From Parasponia andersonii (lineage: Eukaryota; Streptophyta; Magnoliopsida; Rosales; Cannabaceae), in NCBI GenBank assembly GCA_002914805.1, contig JXTB01000156.1, positions 445,198 through 509,197 on the forward strand: a DNA stretch of 64,000 bases, read 5' to 3'. The notes beneath the pieces are model-generated. The model was given only the letters and a program-made list of their open reading frames with translations, was not told the DNA's origin and made no database searches. This document shows, one piece after another, positions 26,431 through 40,229 of the stretch (positions within the stretch are counted from its first letter, which is position 1; each line of letters starts with the position of its first letter). A program made the position numbers and the translations under genes.

Positions 26431-28008
26431 TCAATCCGACCGTTAAATAGTAAAATAAACTTTATATTTGTGATGTACTCGTGAAAATAAGAAATTTGAT
26501 ATATATATTGATTATTTTTGATATTGGACACGAAAAACAAAGTCTAACGACTCAAATTTGTCTACTTTTGAGTTTCATGATATTGGATTTCGACCAAAAC
26601 CTAAATTGGTTAAGCCATATGTCTAACTTAACTAAACTGAATTCTAGGAATTCAATGGAAATATTCGTTTCTTCATTCGAGGTCTTGTTAGAAATTTGAA
26701 TTTTTAAACCTATCAAAGTTCGAAAACAACGTCTAACCCTCTGAATGACACCCAAACGACGCTAGACATCTTCTATAGCACCGTAATGTTATTTGGATAC
26801 TAGATTGAGGTAGGAGTTCAATTACATGATTTTTATATTTGTGTTAGATTTTAATTGCATTAAAATTTATTTATGAAAAATCGTGAATAAAATGACATTT
26901 TTAATGAACTGTTGGAAAATTTTGGATTATTTTAGAATTGAACTGTATGACTTCTATACGCATTTATAAAATCATGATTTTAGGGTGATTCAGCTGATTT
27001 GATGCCTAAGATATAGTAAATGCCAGAATAATATCAAGTGGAGTTTTAAAGTATTATTTGGTTGTGTTCTGCGTGGTTATTGTATATATCTTGTTACATG
27101 TTGTATATACCATAGGATCACACATGAGATACATCTTAGGCATCACATTGTTGTAGTAGGCAAACCAGTACACCCGTCCTCGGTGAGAGCCTGTAAACCT
27201 ACGTGGAGCTTTTCTGATTATTCTCATTTAATAGATGTAGGCATTCAATTATCCTTCTGTTTCGATAGGCTTAGACATATGAGTATCTCTATGGTTTTCT
27301 GGGATAGGTATCAAATAAAGAGTACTTAGTACACGTAGTATGAGTTACTCTATTTCGTGATGAAAGGATGTGAGCTGATGAGATGAGTTGATTTATGATA
27401 TGTACAATCTTGTGATTTTTGGTTTTAGTTTCGAGCATATGATTTTTATGGAGAATAATTATTTTATATACTTAGTTTATAAATGGAATTTAGAAAAGGA
27501 ATTAACCATATAGGTTTGATAAAATTGCATCTATTCAAAAAGATGATTTAGTTTCTATAGAATATTCACGTGCTCACCCCCTACTTCTTCCCACTTTCAG
27601 GTATTGATTTATTTTATAGAAATTATTTTGGAGGCTTGACAAGTATGCTTGGCATTGTGCATGCCATTCTAATCCTCTTCATTGATTGGTTCATACTTTG
27701 TATCATCTTCCCTTTTCTATATCAAATTTATTTAGCCAATAGTAGTATATTTTGCTAAGTGGATATATCAGAATTAATTTTGCTATTAAATTGAGCTCTT
27801 AGAAATACAAATGATTTTATGTGAATTGTTTGGATATTGGATTCATTTTATTAAACTTCATGATTTTAAATAAAAAGTTTCCAAATAAATTAAATGGAAT
27901 TCCTCTAAATATTAAGTGTATATTTTCTAGAGAAATTAAAAATAATGAGAGGATTCTTACTTTTGAATTTTACCTACTTTTAAAGACTAAAAATTAAAAT
28001 TTGAAATA

Positions 28009-28013
28009 TTAAA
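28009..28013. repeat. Left target-site duplication (TTAAA) of the Tekay-like element
   Basis: TTAAA precedes the 5' LTR and recurs at 37576-37580 after the 3' LTR: a 5-bp duplication, as gypsy integrase makes. Confidence 0.75.
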
Positions 28014-30962
28014 TATAAAATCTCTTTTTTATCAAGGGCAAAAGGGTCTTTTGACCTTTTTTTTATAAAAAAAAACAAATATATATTTTTTTTCACTCTC
28101 TCTCTCTCCCCTCCAATCTCACTCTCACTGTCTCTCTCGTTCTCTCTCACTCTCACCGATTCTCTCTCTCTCTCTGTCTCTCCCGCTCGTACTCTTTCTT
28201 CTCCGTCGCGTCCGCCACCGAGCCAGATGACGCGTGCTGCCCAGCCAACCCGACTGCCAGAGCTCCGAGGCGCCAGACCACCGCGTTGCCAAGGGGCACG
28301 TGAAGCTCTGCCATTGTTTCCGTCGCTTGTCAGTGAGGATTCTGGCGACAAAAAGTCGCGAGACCGGTGGCATTCGAATCCTCTCGTCGTGGACTTTCTC
28401 CAGGTATATATTACACGATCCCATTTTGTCTGGATTAAAAGTTGCCATTTTTGTATATTTTTAAACTCGGGTTCGACTTTCGGTCCGACCGTTAGATTTC
28501 GTTTTTGTTGTCATTTTTGGAATGTACTCAGAAAATAGTGAAGTTTAATATATATATTGACTACATTTGGTGATCGACACAAAAAACTATATCTAACGGC
28601 TTAGATGTTATCTCGTTTTGCGTAACACTGGTCTGATATCAGGTCAAACCCGAGCTGGTCGAATCATATATCTAATCTAGCTATTTTGGGTGATAGGAGT
28701 TCGGTAAAGAGGTTTTTTTGTCGATTTGAAGCTCCATTGAGGAGTTGATTATTCACAAGTGAGCGATCGAGGGTCTGGAATTGGTTCCTGACCCTCCGAG
28801 CGATCGTTCAACGGCCCCTTGAGAACCCATTGGTATGATATCACAATTCTAGTGAGGTAGGGGTTCAATTACCAAGTTTTATACTTACTTTGATTTAAAA
28901 TGTGCATTATGAGCTATTTCTTGAAAATGCCGATTTTCATGGAATTCAATAGTTTGATTAAATATTGGATAAATTTGTGAACTGTTAAGATATATTGGAT
29001 TGTTCTAGGATTGATTGTTATGATTTTTATGCAGGTTTAAAATTTTGATTTTGGGAAAATACAACCATTATGCTGCCTAATTTTCTGTATATACCAGAAT
29101 AATACCAAATAAGTATTAAAGCATGATTTCTTAAAATACTTAATGCATGGTTATTACACTATGACATATTGTACCTAACATAAGATCACGTACTTGAGTT
29201 CCATTTTAGTATCATGGTATTTAGATCGCTGGCGAGTTGCTGCAGTACTGGGTGAGAGACCTAGGCCCCTGCGCAAGATTTGTTGACATATTTTCGGATA
29301 GTGTCAGGATGCTGGGTACCTCTGTTATAGAGATATTACAAGACCGTGATGAGAGGATGAGAGCTCAGATATATACTTGTACTTGGTTGATTTATGATAT
29401 GTATAATAATGAACATAATTACTTATGATTTTGATTTCTTTGCAAACATAATTTATAAATGGATTTTGGAAAGGTGNCCAGACGACGCGTGCTGCCCGGC
29501 TAACCCGACTGCCGGAGCTCCGAGGCGCCAGACCACCGCGTTGCCGAGGGGCACGCGAAGCTCTGCCGTTGTTTCCGTCGCTTGTCGGTGAGGATTCTGG
29601 CGATAAAAAGTCGCGAGACCGGTGGCATTCGAATCCTCTCGTCGTGGACTTTCTCCAAGTATATATTACACGATCCTATTTTGTCCGGATTAAAAGTTGC
29701 CATTTTTATATATTTTTAAACTCAGATTCGACTTTTGGTCCGACCGTTAGATTTCGTTTTTGTTGTCATTTTTGGAATGTACTCAGAAAATGGTGAAGTT
29801 TAATATATATATTGACTACATTTGGTGATCAACACAAAAAACTATATCTAACCGCTTAGATGTTATCTCGTTTTGCGTAACACCGGTCTGGTGTCGGCTC
29901 AAACCCGAGCTGGTCGAATCATATATCTAATCTAGCTATTTTGGATGCTAGAAGTTCGGTAAAAATGTTTCTTTGTCAATTTGAAGCTCCATTGAGGAGT
30001 TGATTATTCACAAGTGAGTGATCGAGGGCCTGGAATTGGTTCCTGACCCTCCGAGCGATCGTTCAACGGCCCCTTGAGGACCCATTGGTATGATATCACA
30101 ATTCTAGTGAGGTAGAGGTTCAATTACCAAGTTTTATACTTACTTTTTGCATTATGACCTATTTCTTGAAAATGCCGATTTTCATGGAATTCAATAGTTT
30201 GATTAAATATTGGATAAATTTGTGAACTGTTGAGATATATTGGATTGTTCTAGGATTGATTGTTATGATTTTTATGCAGGTTTAAAATTTTAGTTTTGGG
30301 AAAATACAACCATTATGCTGCCTAATTTTCTATATATACCAGAATAATACCAAATAAGTATTAAAGCATGATTTCTTAAAATACTTAATGCATAATTATT
30401 ACACACTCTATGACATGTTGTACCTAACATAAGATCACGTACTTGAGTTCCATTTTAGTATAATGGTATTTAGATCGCTGGCGAGTTGCTGCAGTACTGA
30501 GTGAGAGACCTAGGCCCCTGCGCAAGATTTATTGACATACTTTCGGAAGGTGTCAGGATGCTGGGTACCTCTGTTATAGAGATATTACAAGACCGTGATG
30601 AGAGGATGAGAACTCAGATATATACTTGTACTTGGTTGATTTATGATATGTATAATAATGAACATAATTACTTATGATTTTGATTTCTTTGCAAACATAA
30701 TTTATAAATGGATTTTGGAAAGGTGATAACCATATAGGTTTGAAAAGTTGCATTCATACCAAAAAGGGTAATTGAAATTCCTATTGAGCATAGAAATGCT
30801 CACCTCTCTTTCTTTCCCTTCTCAGGTGGTTTACAGTGTGACTTGGGCAACTTCGGGGCGAGTAATCCAAGAAGAAGTTTATCCTAATTTTTGTGGTTGG
30901 TAATTACTTAGATACTCACCTTGGATTTGTAATGATATTTAAGGCTCATACTTTGGATTTAG
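28014..30962 (+). repeat. 5' LTR of the Tekay-like element, represented twice around a single N
   Basis: 28014-29476 matches the 3' LTR from its start to about three quarters of its length. After the single N (29477) the sequence restarts at an earlier LTR position (compare 28222) and runs to 30962, where an N gap begins. The overlap is about 1.25 kb and the two versions differ by only a few percent, mostly C/T or G/A. The last 250 bp of the LTR and the primer site fall in the gap 30963-31025. Confidence 0.8.
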
Positions 30963-31025
30963 NNNNNNNNNNNNNNNNNNNNNNNNNNNNNNNNNNNNNN
31001 NNNNNNNNNNNNNNNNNNNNNNNNN
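30963..31025. other. Assembly gap (63 N)
   Basis: Run of N hiding the end of the 5' LTR, the primer-binding site and the beginning of gag. Its true size is unknown. Confidence 0.99.
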
Positions 31026-32214
31026 AGCATTATCGGGTCTGAGGACGGAACGAAATCCTAAGGCCCGTCAGGCTAGTTTCTTCAAGGACTTCATGAAGCT
31101 TAATCCACCATTATTCGATGGGAGACTTGATCCCACCTCAACTGAGAGATGGCTTAGAGATGTCAAAGGGACCTTCATAACTATTGGGATGCCAGCAGAG
31201 TTCCAAGTAATATTTGTCACTTATAAGTTGACTGATGAAGCTATTAATTAATAGGAGACAGTCAAGTTGACCCAGGACATGATTGACATGACTTGGGAAG
31301 CCTTTGAGAGAATATTTAGGAGTCATTATGCTAATGCTAGTCATAAAACTGCTATAATCAGAAAGTATGAATGGCTCCAGCAGGGTGATATGATAGTGAA
31401 TGAGTATTATGTGCGGTTTATGGAGTTGGCACAATATGCTTATGCACCCAGGATAGACCCTACCTTCTAGATTGTCAAGTTCATGGAAGCTTTGAGACCA
31501 GCCATCTTAGAGAAGGTTGTGACCCAACCCTACAGCAATCTGGTTGACTTACTTGCTGCAGCCCAAAAAGCTGAGATTTTTCTTAATGATTGGTCGGCAA
31601 CGAGAGATCATTCAAGAAACAAGGGCCACAGGAAGAAAATGGACAAGAAGAGCCAAGGGAAATGGCAAGGGAAAAATTCTCAGAATAGTGGGAGTAGTAA
31701 CAGTAGTGACTCTTCAGGGAAAAGTCGTTATAAACCTTATGGATGCTTTAATTATGTACAGCAAGGCCACCAGAAGAAAGCTTGCCCCTACCGTCAATAG
31801 GGATCTCTATTGTCTCAAGGAGGATCACAGGGAAGTCAGAGTGCCTCAGTTCCTTTTCAGGGCAGTCAGATGAGACCAGCGTAATCTCATACCCAGTCTC
31901 AGGCATTCACTTCCACCCCTTATCAGCAGCCTTATGGTTCTCAGTACCAACATCAGTATATGCTGCAAGGTTCAGGCTACAACCAAGGCTATACTCCGAA
32001 TATCCAGACTCAAAAAAGTTCTGGAAACCAAGGAGGGTGTGGATATGCCAGTATCGGTCTAGGAACTAGTAGCAGTCACCCAAGTCAAGGAAGAGGAAAC
32101 AAAGGAAAAGAAAAAGCTTCTGGTCAAGCCTATGTGACTGGAGAGGTAGATAAGACTCAGAATCACACTGACAGAGGTGTTGTTGATGGTATAATTCTTA
32201 TTTCTCATTCTTAG
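31026..32214 (+). pseudogene. gag remnant of the Tekay-like element
   Basis: The region encodes a retrotransposon gag core (blocks DMTWEAFERIF and WLQQGDMIVNEYYVRFMELA) followed by a basic Lys/Ser/Gly-rich stretch and a knuckle-like block near 31740-31790, then a Gln/Ser/Gly-rich linker. It is broken. Confidence 0.8.
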
Positions 32215-34160
32215 GCTCATGTCTTATTTGATACCAGTGCTTCCCATTCTTTCATCTCCATGTTGTTTGCTCAAATGTTGGGATTGGAATGTTCTATGTT
32301 GGACCATGTATTAACTTTGGGAACACCTATGGGTAGAGTTACTGATGTTTCTACTATCTATCATGGTTATCTTGTTGTGATTGATGGTAGAAAGCTACTA
32401 GCAGATTTAGTTGTGTTACCTTTGCAACAATTTGATGTGATTTTCGGAATGGATTGGCTATCCAAGTACCGAGCGACTGTTGACTATTTCAACAAGAGAG
32501 TGACCCTCTTTCCAAAGGATGGGCATCCTGTTGTTTACAAAACTCACTTGAATCCTTTGAAACCGAGTTCTATTCTAAAAGCATGCATAGGTGGAAGGAA
32601 GAAGATAGAGTGCTATGAGAATTTATTTGCCATCAATGGTGAGATGGGAATAGCCGATCAATATCCTTGGATGTCAGTGGTTAGCGAGTTTCCAAATGTT
32701 TTTCCCGAGGAATTACTAGGGCTACCACCTGATAGAGAGATCAAATTCTGCATTGATTTAATTCCCGGTGCTCAGCCAGCTTCTATTCCAGCCTATCGCA
32801 TGGCTCCAGTGGAAATGACTGAATTGAAAAGTCAGCTGGATGATCTTTTATCAAAGGGATTCATTAGGAGTAGTACCTATCCATGGGGTGCTCCTGTTCT
32901 GTTTGCCAAGAAAGCTGATGGAATGTTTCGGCTCTGTGTGGATTACAGAAAACTGAATCAGCTAATAATAAAGAATGAATATCCTTTGCCAAGAATTAAT
33001 GAACTGTTTGATCAACTTGGTGGATCAAGATTCTTTTCCAAGATTGATCTCTGATCTGGTTATCATCAGTTGAAGATCAGAGAAGAAGACATACCGAAAA
33101 CTAAATTCAGGACTCGTTACAGTCACTTTGAGTTTCTAGTTATGCCATTTGATTTGACTAATGCTCCAGCAGCATTCATGGACCTTATGGACAGAATTTT
33201 CAGGCCTTATTTAAATCAATTTATACTTATCTTCATCGATGACATCTTGATCTATTCTAAAACTCGAGAAGAACATACTAAGCACTTGAGAATTGTACTT
33301 CAGACCTTGAGGGATCACCAACTTTATATCAAGAGAACCAAGTGTAACTTCTGGATGACGGAAGTGAAATTCTTGGGGCATATTATATCTCATGAAGGAA
33401 TTTTTGTTGACCCTTCCAAGGTAGAATCTGTTCTAGGATGGGAAAGACTAAAGAATATAACTGAGATAAGAAGTTTTCTTGATCTAGCAGGTTATTACCA
33501 TCGCTTTGTTGAGAATTTCTCGAGAATTATAATGCCTTTGACAAAGTTGACAAGAAAGAATGTCAAGTTTGTATGGGATGATTATTATGAAGTAGCTTTC
33601 ATGGAATTGAAGAGGAGATTAACAACTACACCTATTCTTACTGTTCCTAATAATAATAAACTTTATGTGGTATATACCGATGCTTCTAGTTCAGGATTGT
33701 GATGTGTCTTAATACAAAATGGTAAGGTAGTAGCTTATACTTCCCGTCAGTTGAAGCTACATGAGAAGAACTACCCTACTCATAATCTTGAGTTAGCAGC
33801 TGTGATCTTTGCTCTTAAGATATGGAGATGCTATCTGTATGGTGAGAAGTTTAAGATTTATTATGACCATAAGAGTTTGAAGTATATATTCACTCAACGA
33901 GACCTGAATTTAAGAAAAAGAAGATAGGTTGAGTATATGGAGGACTATGAATTCGAACTTCAGTGTCATCCTGGAAAGGCTAATGTTGTAGATGATGCTT
34001 TGAGTAGAAAGTCTTATAGTGTATTTGCTTCGTTGATACTAGAAGATTGGAAGAATTTAGTTACCATTGGTGACTACAACTTGGAGTATAGCGAAAATAA
34101 GAAAACTGCTTGTATCAGTAACATTATGGCTACACCATCACTCCTCCAAATAGCATAGCA
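32215..34160 (+). pseudogene. Protease, reverse transcriptase and RNase H remnant (Tekay-like)
   Basis: The protease block with [13 protein letters not shown]-like sequence is at about 32220. Reverse transcriptase follows, with [13 protein letters not shown] (about 32925), SKIDL (about 33040), the [10 protein letters not shown] core (about 33232) and [10 protein letters not shown]. The RNase H start ([13 protein letters not shown]) is near 33660 and VDDALSRKS near 33985. It is broken in several places. Confidence 0.88.
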
Positions 34161-34249
34161 AAGTCAATGGCAAGATTAAGAATTGAAAGTGGTCTAGAAC
34201 TATCTTTAGAATAGTGAGCAGTTAGATGGTTGGAGTACCAATAAAGAAG

Positions 34250-35600
34250 GGTTTGTGCTTTCAATAGAAGGCTAGCTGTAGCCAATAACCCTTATCTTAG
34301 AGAAACTATTCTGACTGAGGCTCACAAGTCTAAGTTCACAGTACATCCTGATAGTACTAAGATGTACTATGATCTGAAGAGGCAGTACTGGTGGAAAGGC
34401 ATGAAATGAGAGGTAGCTACTTTTGTGGCTAAATATATGACTTATCAACAAGTCAAGGTAGAACACCAGAGGCCAGGTGGACTACTTCAGCCTTTACCTA
34501 TTCCGGAATAGAAGTGGGATAAAATCACCATGGATTTTGTAACAAGCCTACCAAAGACTCAAAGAAAGAATGTCGTTGTTTGGGTGATAGTTGATTGAAT
34601 GACAAAGACTGCACATTTCATACTGATTAGGATTAACTTTTCACTCACCCGACTTTGTCGTCTTTATGTGGATAATATTGTTCGCTTACATGTGGTACCA
34701 TCAAGCATAGTTTCTGACAGAGATCTAAGATTTACATCAAAGTTCTAGAGAGTTTTGCAGAGAGCTTTGGGAACAGAACTAAATCTTAATACAGCTCATC
34801 TTCCTCAGACAGATGGCCAATCTGAGAGGACTATACAGATCCTAGAGGACAAGCTACGCTCATGTATACTAAATTTTGGTGGAAGTTAGGATGATCACCT
34901 GTTATTGGTAGAGTTTGCTTACAATAACAACTTACAAACTAGTCTTGGTATGGCTCCATATGAGGTACTATTTATGAGACCCTACATATCACCCTTGTGT
35001 TGGGCTGATGCAGAGGAGCATGTTAGTCTTGGGCCTGAGCTAGTACAAGAGACTACTGAGAAAGTTAACAAGATCAGAGAGAGACTTAAGATTGTTCAAA
35101 GTCGCCAGAAAAGCTATGCTGGCACCTCAAGATGCGAGGTAGAGTTTGACATTGGTGACATGGTATTCTTGAAAGTTACACCAATGCGTGGAGTCACAAG
35201 ATTTGGAGTTAAAGGGAAGTTAGCTCCAAGGTACATTTGGCCATTCAAAATTTCTGAAAGAATTGGACCTGTTGCTTATCGTCTGGATCTACCACCGCAG
35301 TTGGGTTGAGTACATAATGTATTCCATATTTCAATACTCAGGAAGTACATACCTGAGTCGTCTCACGTTGTCTAGTATGTAGAAGTATCTATCCAAGAGA
35401 ATATGACTTATGAGGAGCAACCAGTTCGAATACTGGGGAGAGAACTTAAGGTACATCATAATAGAGAGATACCGCTTGTCAAAATTCGTTGGGAACACTA
35501 CAAGGAAGAATAAGCTACTTGGGAACTTGAGACCGAGATACTTGAAAAGTATCATCATTTGTTTAACTTTCAACTTGAGGTTGTACTTTGAATTATATCT
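34250..35600 (+). pseudogene. Integrase and chromodomain-like remnant (Tekay-like)
   Basis: Integrase blocks are visible (DRDLRFTS-like near 34720; QTDGQSERT near 34810; EFAYNNNLQTSLGMAPYEVL at 34911). These are followed by the GPVAYRLDLPP block at 35267 and a chromodomain-like tail ending near 35590. It is broken. Confidence 0.85.
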
Positions 35601-35643
35601 TGTACTTTGAATTTGGGACGAAATTCTTGTAAGGGGAGGAGAA

Positions 35644-37575
35644 TATAAAATCTCATTTTTATCAAGGGCAAAAAGGTCTTTTGACTAAAAAAATGGATAT
35701 ATATTTTTTTTCATTCTCTTTCTCTCCCCTTCGATCTCACTCTCATTGTCTCTCTCGTTCTCTCTTACCCTCGTCAATTCTCTCTCTTTCTCCCGCTCAT
35801 TCTCTCTCTTCTCTGTCGCATCTGCCACCGAGCCCGAACGACGTGTGCCGCCCAGTCGAGCTGACAGCCAGAGCTCCGAGGTGTCGGACCGCCGCATTGC
35901 CGAGGGGGATACGAAGCTCCACCGTTGCTTCCGTCGCTCACCCGCGAGGATTCTGGCAACGAAAAGTCGCAAGACCAGTGGCATTCGAATCCTCTCGTTG
36001 TGGGTTTTCTCTAGGTATATATTACAGAATCCCATTTTTCCCGAATTAAAAGTTGCCATTTTTGTATATTTTTGAGATCGGGTTCGACTTTTGATCTGAC
36101 CGTTAGATTTCGTTTTTGTTGTCATTATTGGAATGTACTCAGAAAATAGTGAAGTTTGATATATATATATTGACTATATTTGGTTATCGGTACGAAAAAT
36201 CATATCTAACGGCTTAGATTTTATCTCGTTTTACGTGACATCGGTCCGGTGTCGGCCCGGACCCAAACTAGTCAAATCATATATCTAATCTAGCTATTTT
36301 GGGTGCTAGGAGTTCGATAAAGAGGTTTGTTTATCGATTCGAAGCTCTGTTGAGGACTTGATTATTCACAAGTGAGCGATCGAGGGCTTAGAATTGGTTC
36401 TTGACCTTCCGAGCGATCGTTCAACGGTCCCTTGAGGACCTATTGGCGTGATATCACTATTTTAGTAAGGTAGGGGTTCAATTACTAAGTTTTATACTTA
36501 CTTTGATTTAAAATGTGCACTATGACTTATTTCTTGAAATTGTCGATTTTCATGAAATTCAATGGTTTAACTGTATATTGGATAAATTTGTGAACTATTG
36601 AGATATATTAGATTATTCTGGGATTGATTGTTATAATTTTTATGTAGGTTTAAAATTTTAATTTTGGAAAAATACAGCTGTTATGCTGCCTAATTTTCTG
36701 TAAATCCCATAATAATACCAAATGAGTATTAAAACATGATTTCTTAAAATACTTGATGTATGGTTTTTACACACTCTATGACATGTTGCACCTACCATAG
36801 GATCACGTACTTGAGTTCCATTTTAGTATCATGGTATTTAGATCGCTGGCGAGTTACTACAGCACTAGGTGAGAGACCTAGGCCCCTGCATAAGATTTGC
36901 TGACACACCTCAGAATAGTATCAGGATGTTGGGTATCTTTGTTACAGAGGTATTACAGGACCGTGATGGGAGGATGAGAGCTCATGTATATACTTGTACT
37001 TGGTTGATTTATGATATGTACAATAGTGAACATGATTACTTATGATTTTGATTTCTTTGCAAACATATTTTATAAATGAATTTTAGAAAGGTGCTAACCA
37101 TACAGGTTTGAAAAGTTGCATTCATACTAAAAAGGGTAATTGAAATTCCTATTGAGCATGTTAATGCTCACCCCCCTTTCTTTCCCTTCTCAGGTGGTCT
37201 ACGGTGCGACTTTGGCAACTTCAGGGCAGAGTAATTCAAGAAGTTTATCCTAATTTTTGTGGTTGGTAATTACTTAGATACTCACCTTGGATTTGTAATG
37301 ATATTTAAGGCTCATACTTTGGATTTAGTCTGTATTATCTGTGATGCCCACTGGTGATGATGATGTGATGCATATTTATATTTTATTACTATTATTAACA
37401 GTTTATGTCTAGTGGTGATCGCAAACTGTGGGAATTTATAATTTGAACTATTTTTGTAAACTAGTTGTCGTCTTATTTTGAAGAATTGTAATTTCTAAAA
37501 TTTTCTAAAATAAATTATGAATTTCCACCTATGAAATTTCTTTTCTGCCTCTGGCTCGGAGTTTGGATGGTGACA
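35644..37575 (+). repeat. 3' LTR of the Tekay-like element
   Basis: 1932 bp from TATAAAATCTC (the usual TG start is altered) to GGTGACA, followed by TTAAA at 37576-37580. It is the only complete LTR copy of this element in the window. Confidence 0.85.
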
Positions 37576-37580
37576 TTAAA

Positions 37581-40229
37581 TTTGTTAAAATTTTGTAAAA
37601 ATTATTGTTTATCACAGCTTCAACTTAAAATTACTAAAAATCATGATCTTGTATTTCTGATATAGACAATGGGTTGTAATATTAATAAATTTGTATATCT
37701 TCTGGATTATTATTATTATTCCGATGGCATAAAATATATTTATCACTCCATAAAGATCTGATGGGATCAGATATGAGAAACCATATCTTGCATAAAACAT
37801 ACTAAGTTCGCATTATTATTGTGCACTGGAATCATATTAAAATTCACATGTTTATTATTATTTCTATTATTATTATTGGACTAATTGAGAATGTATCACG
37901 AAAAGGAAAAGAAAGACTACAAGCAAAACAACCAGCTCTACAAAGAGAGAAATCACAACAGGGTCAATGTTGTTCTTTTAAGAGAAGATGTTCGTTTATA
38001 ATATAAATAAGAGTGCGTGGAAGAACCAAGAGTAATCCACTGGTATCTCAACACACCAAAAAAATAAAATGAAGTATATTCTCAAGAAACTCAACCATAA
38101 TGAAATAAATATATATTTAAAAAATTGCGGTTCAACCTTCAAAAAGAAAATTGCGTACTTGCTATCAAATCTGATCAACAATGCATGGATCATGTGTTTT
38201 GATAATTAATTCAGTTCACGATTTCTTTCTTGGGATAAATAACAGAAGTATGCTCTAGGTTCTGATGAAATTCTTAATTTATCCCGTTAGTTTTTAAAAA
38301 TAACAAAAATATCTAAGGCTAATTATAAAATTTTAAAGCATCGAAGGCTAATTATACAAATTTTACTCATTTGTCTAAGTTAGTCAAAACTGATATTCAA
38401 AAAAATAAAATTACCCTCACTTTAGACTTGTAACTAAATTAATATAAATAGAAAAAACATAGTGATGGATGGACGGAAAAAATTGTTAAGAAAAGAAGAT
38501 TTAATGAAGAAAAATCTTATATAATTTTATTTGAAGGTATATTTTTAAAATTTTTTTAGTTAAGTAATTTAAGTTGGATAATGGTATTTTGGTTATTAAA
38601 AAAATATTTAATTTTGACCAAATTAGACAAAGGGTGAAATTTGTTTTGATTAGTTAACGTGAGAGAATATTTTTTTTTATATATGAAAATCAAGTGAATA
38701 TGAATATTTTATCAAAATCAAGTGGATATTTTTGTTATAGATAGCACTATATATCCCAATTTTTATACTAAATTTTTTATACAAATTATCATCGTCTAAT
38801 TAGTATTTGAAACTTACAAAAATAAATTAAACATTATCACCAATTGAGTGGTAATAAATTACATGCTACATATATTATATTAAAAATTTGGTACAAAAAT
38901 TAGGACACCAAGCATTATCCTTTTGGTATTATCCTTTTTTTCCTTTCATTTTTTCTTTTTCCCTCTTTATAATCTATTATCATTTACCTAATTAGTAACT
39001 CTGTATTTAATTATCCAAGCTGGAGTGAACACTGAACAACAGTTGTTCATTACTTATTCAGAACTAGCTAAGGCGTTTTGATTTGCCACGTCATTAACTC
39101 CTTTTCTTGTTAATTAAATCACATGATTTCACATATAGTAGCATTTGTTCATTACTTATTCAGAACTAGCTAGCTAGGACGTTTTAATTACTTATTCAGA
39201 ACTAACTAGCTAGCTAAATCACATGGCTTACCGTCAATGCATGAACAAAGGCCAAAGTATATTAGCCACTAATTCAGGAATATGGGGCCAAATTAAATAG
39301 AAATTGGCCTTAAACGCGGGCAGTGTACGTTAATAGAGTATTCAAACAAAGTTATATATAGTTTCCCCATTAGGGGATGATATATATCACATATATGCAC
39401 CTCTCTAATTTATGACGCGCGTGGCAAAAACTAACAGAAAGTTCCAAAACTTGCAGTGCAATTGATGTATGACATCATTTTAAAAAAATTAATTGATACC
39501 CACAAATAAAAATGTATGCAAGAGTTTTACGAATATTCAAGAAAAAAAAATGTAAGAAATAATAATAAACAGTCACTATATAATTTATATCTCTCGGCAA
39601 AAAGAAAAAAAAAAAGTAAATCACTTTCAAGTTTCATGTATGTTGCATCATCATATTGATGTGTGACGGTTAACTTAAAAAAAAAAAAAGTAGTGTAATT
39701 GTATTAAAAGTGGTGGAGTAGTTGCGACACGTAGGAAAAAGTATTGATTAAATTAATGAATATTCAAAATTAATGAATATTTATTGTGTGTTTATCTAGA
39801 TGATAATAAATTGTATTTTTATTGAATGGACTGAATAAAAAAGCGAAATATCTACAGACAATCGATCCGAGTCAATTGGAAAAGTGGTTTAAATATTAAA
39901 TCACCTGCCCATATGTTAAATTAAAATTCCTACACCAAAGAAGAGTAGACAAGTCAGCAAGCTTAAAGTTTAAGACTGATGACGTCTCCTAATAAATTAA
40001 ATTAACAGTTCGAAATAGTAAAAATTAAATTTCTTTAATGAAGCGTATTTACACGAAAAATTAGTACGTGGAGGTCAAAAGCAAAATCGTTTCAATGAAA
40101 TTCCACTGTCGTTAATTATCATTGATTTTGGATCTTATGATAAGATGATTATTTAGGGGAAGAATATATAGCCTACATGCAAAACGACAAATGAAACACT
40201 AAAACACTTCGTCTTCCTAATGTCATCAA
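37581..40229. other. AT-rich intergenic DNA
   Basis: No gene recognised. Three copies of ACTTATTCAGAACTA occur near 39053, 39153 and 39191 as a small irregular tandem repeat with CTAGCTAGCT tracts. Confidence 0.55.

Larger units (their letters stand above)
25840..27960 (+). repeat. Old, diverged LTR related to the Tekay-like element next to it
   Basis: From about 25880 to 27620 the sequence follows the LTR of the 28-37.6 kb element block by block: a CT-rich start, a TCCGACCGTTA block (26434), a TTTGATATATATATTGATT block (26494), a TGAGGTAGGAGTTCAATTAC block (26806), GCCAGAATAATA (27022) and CTCACCCCCTACTT...TTTCAG (27573). Divergence is large, so it is older than the neighbouring element. 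No internal coding part is seen, so it may be a solo LTR. Ends are approximate. Confidence 0.65.
28014..37575 (+). mobile_element. Ty3/gypsy chromovirus, Tekay/Del-like, broken
   Basis: LTRs flank a gag-pol region read on the plus strand. Visible parts in order: gag remnant (31026-31800, with a retrotransposon gag core and a zinc-knuckle-like C-F-N-Y...H...C block), aspartic protease, reverse transcriptase with the [10 protein letters not shown] catalytic block (about 33232), RNase H, integrase, and a chromodomain-like tail (ILGRELK...REIPLVKIRWEHY) before the 3' LTR. The end of the internal region, GGGACGAAATTCTTGTAAGG, is typical of this lineage. The target duplication is TTAAA. The element is heavily broken (of the order of ten or more interruptions), and the two LTRs differ by roughly a tenth by eye, so the insertion is several million years old. 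Two assembly joins fall in its left part. Confidence 0.9.

Noticed and set aside
27980-28538. Overlapping frames on both strands with Arg/Glu-rich or Pro/Arg-rich peptides
   Set aside because: They lie in the CT-rich and GC-rich start of the chromovirus LTR and recur in each LTR copy; LTR sequence, not genes.
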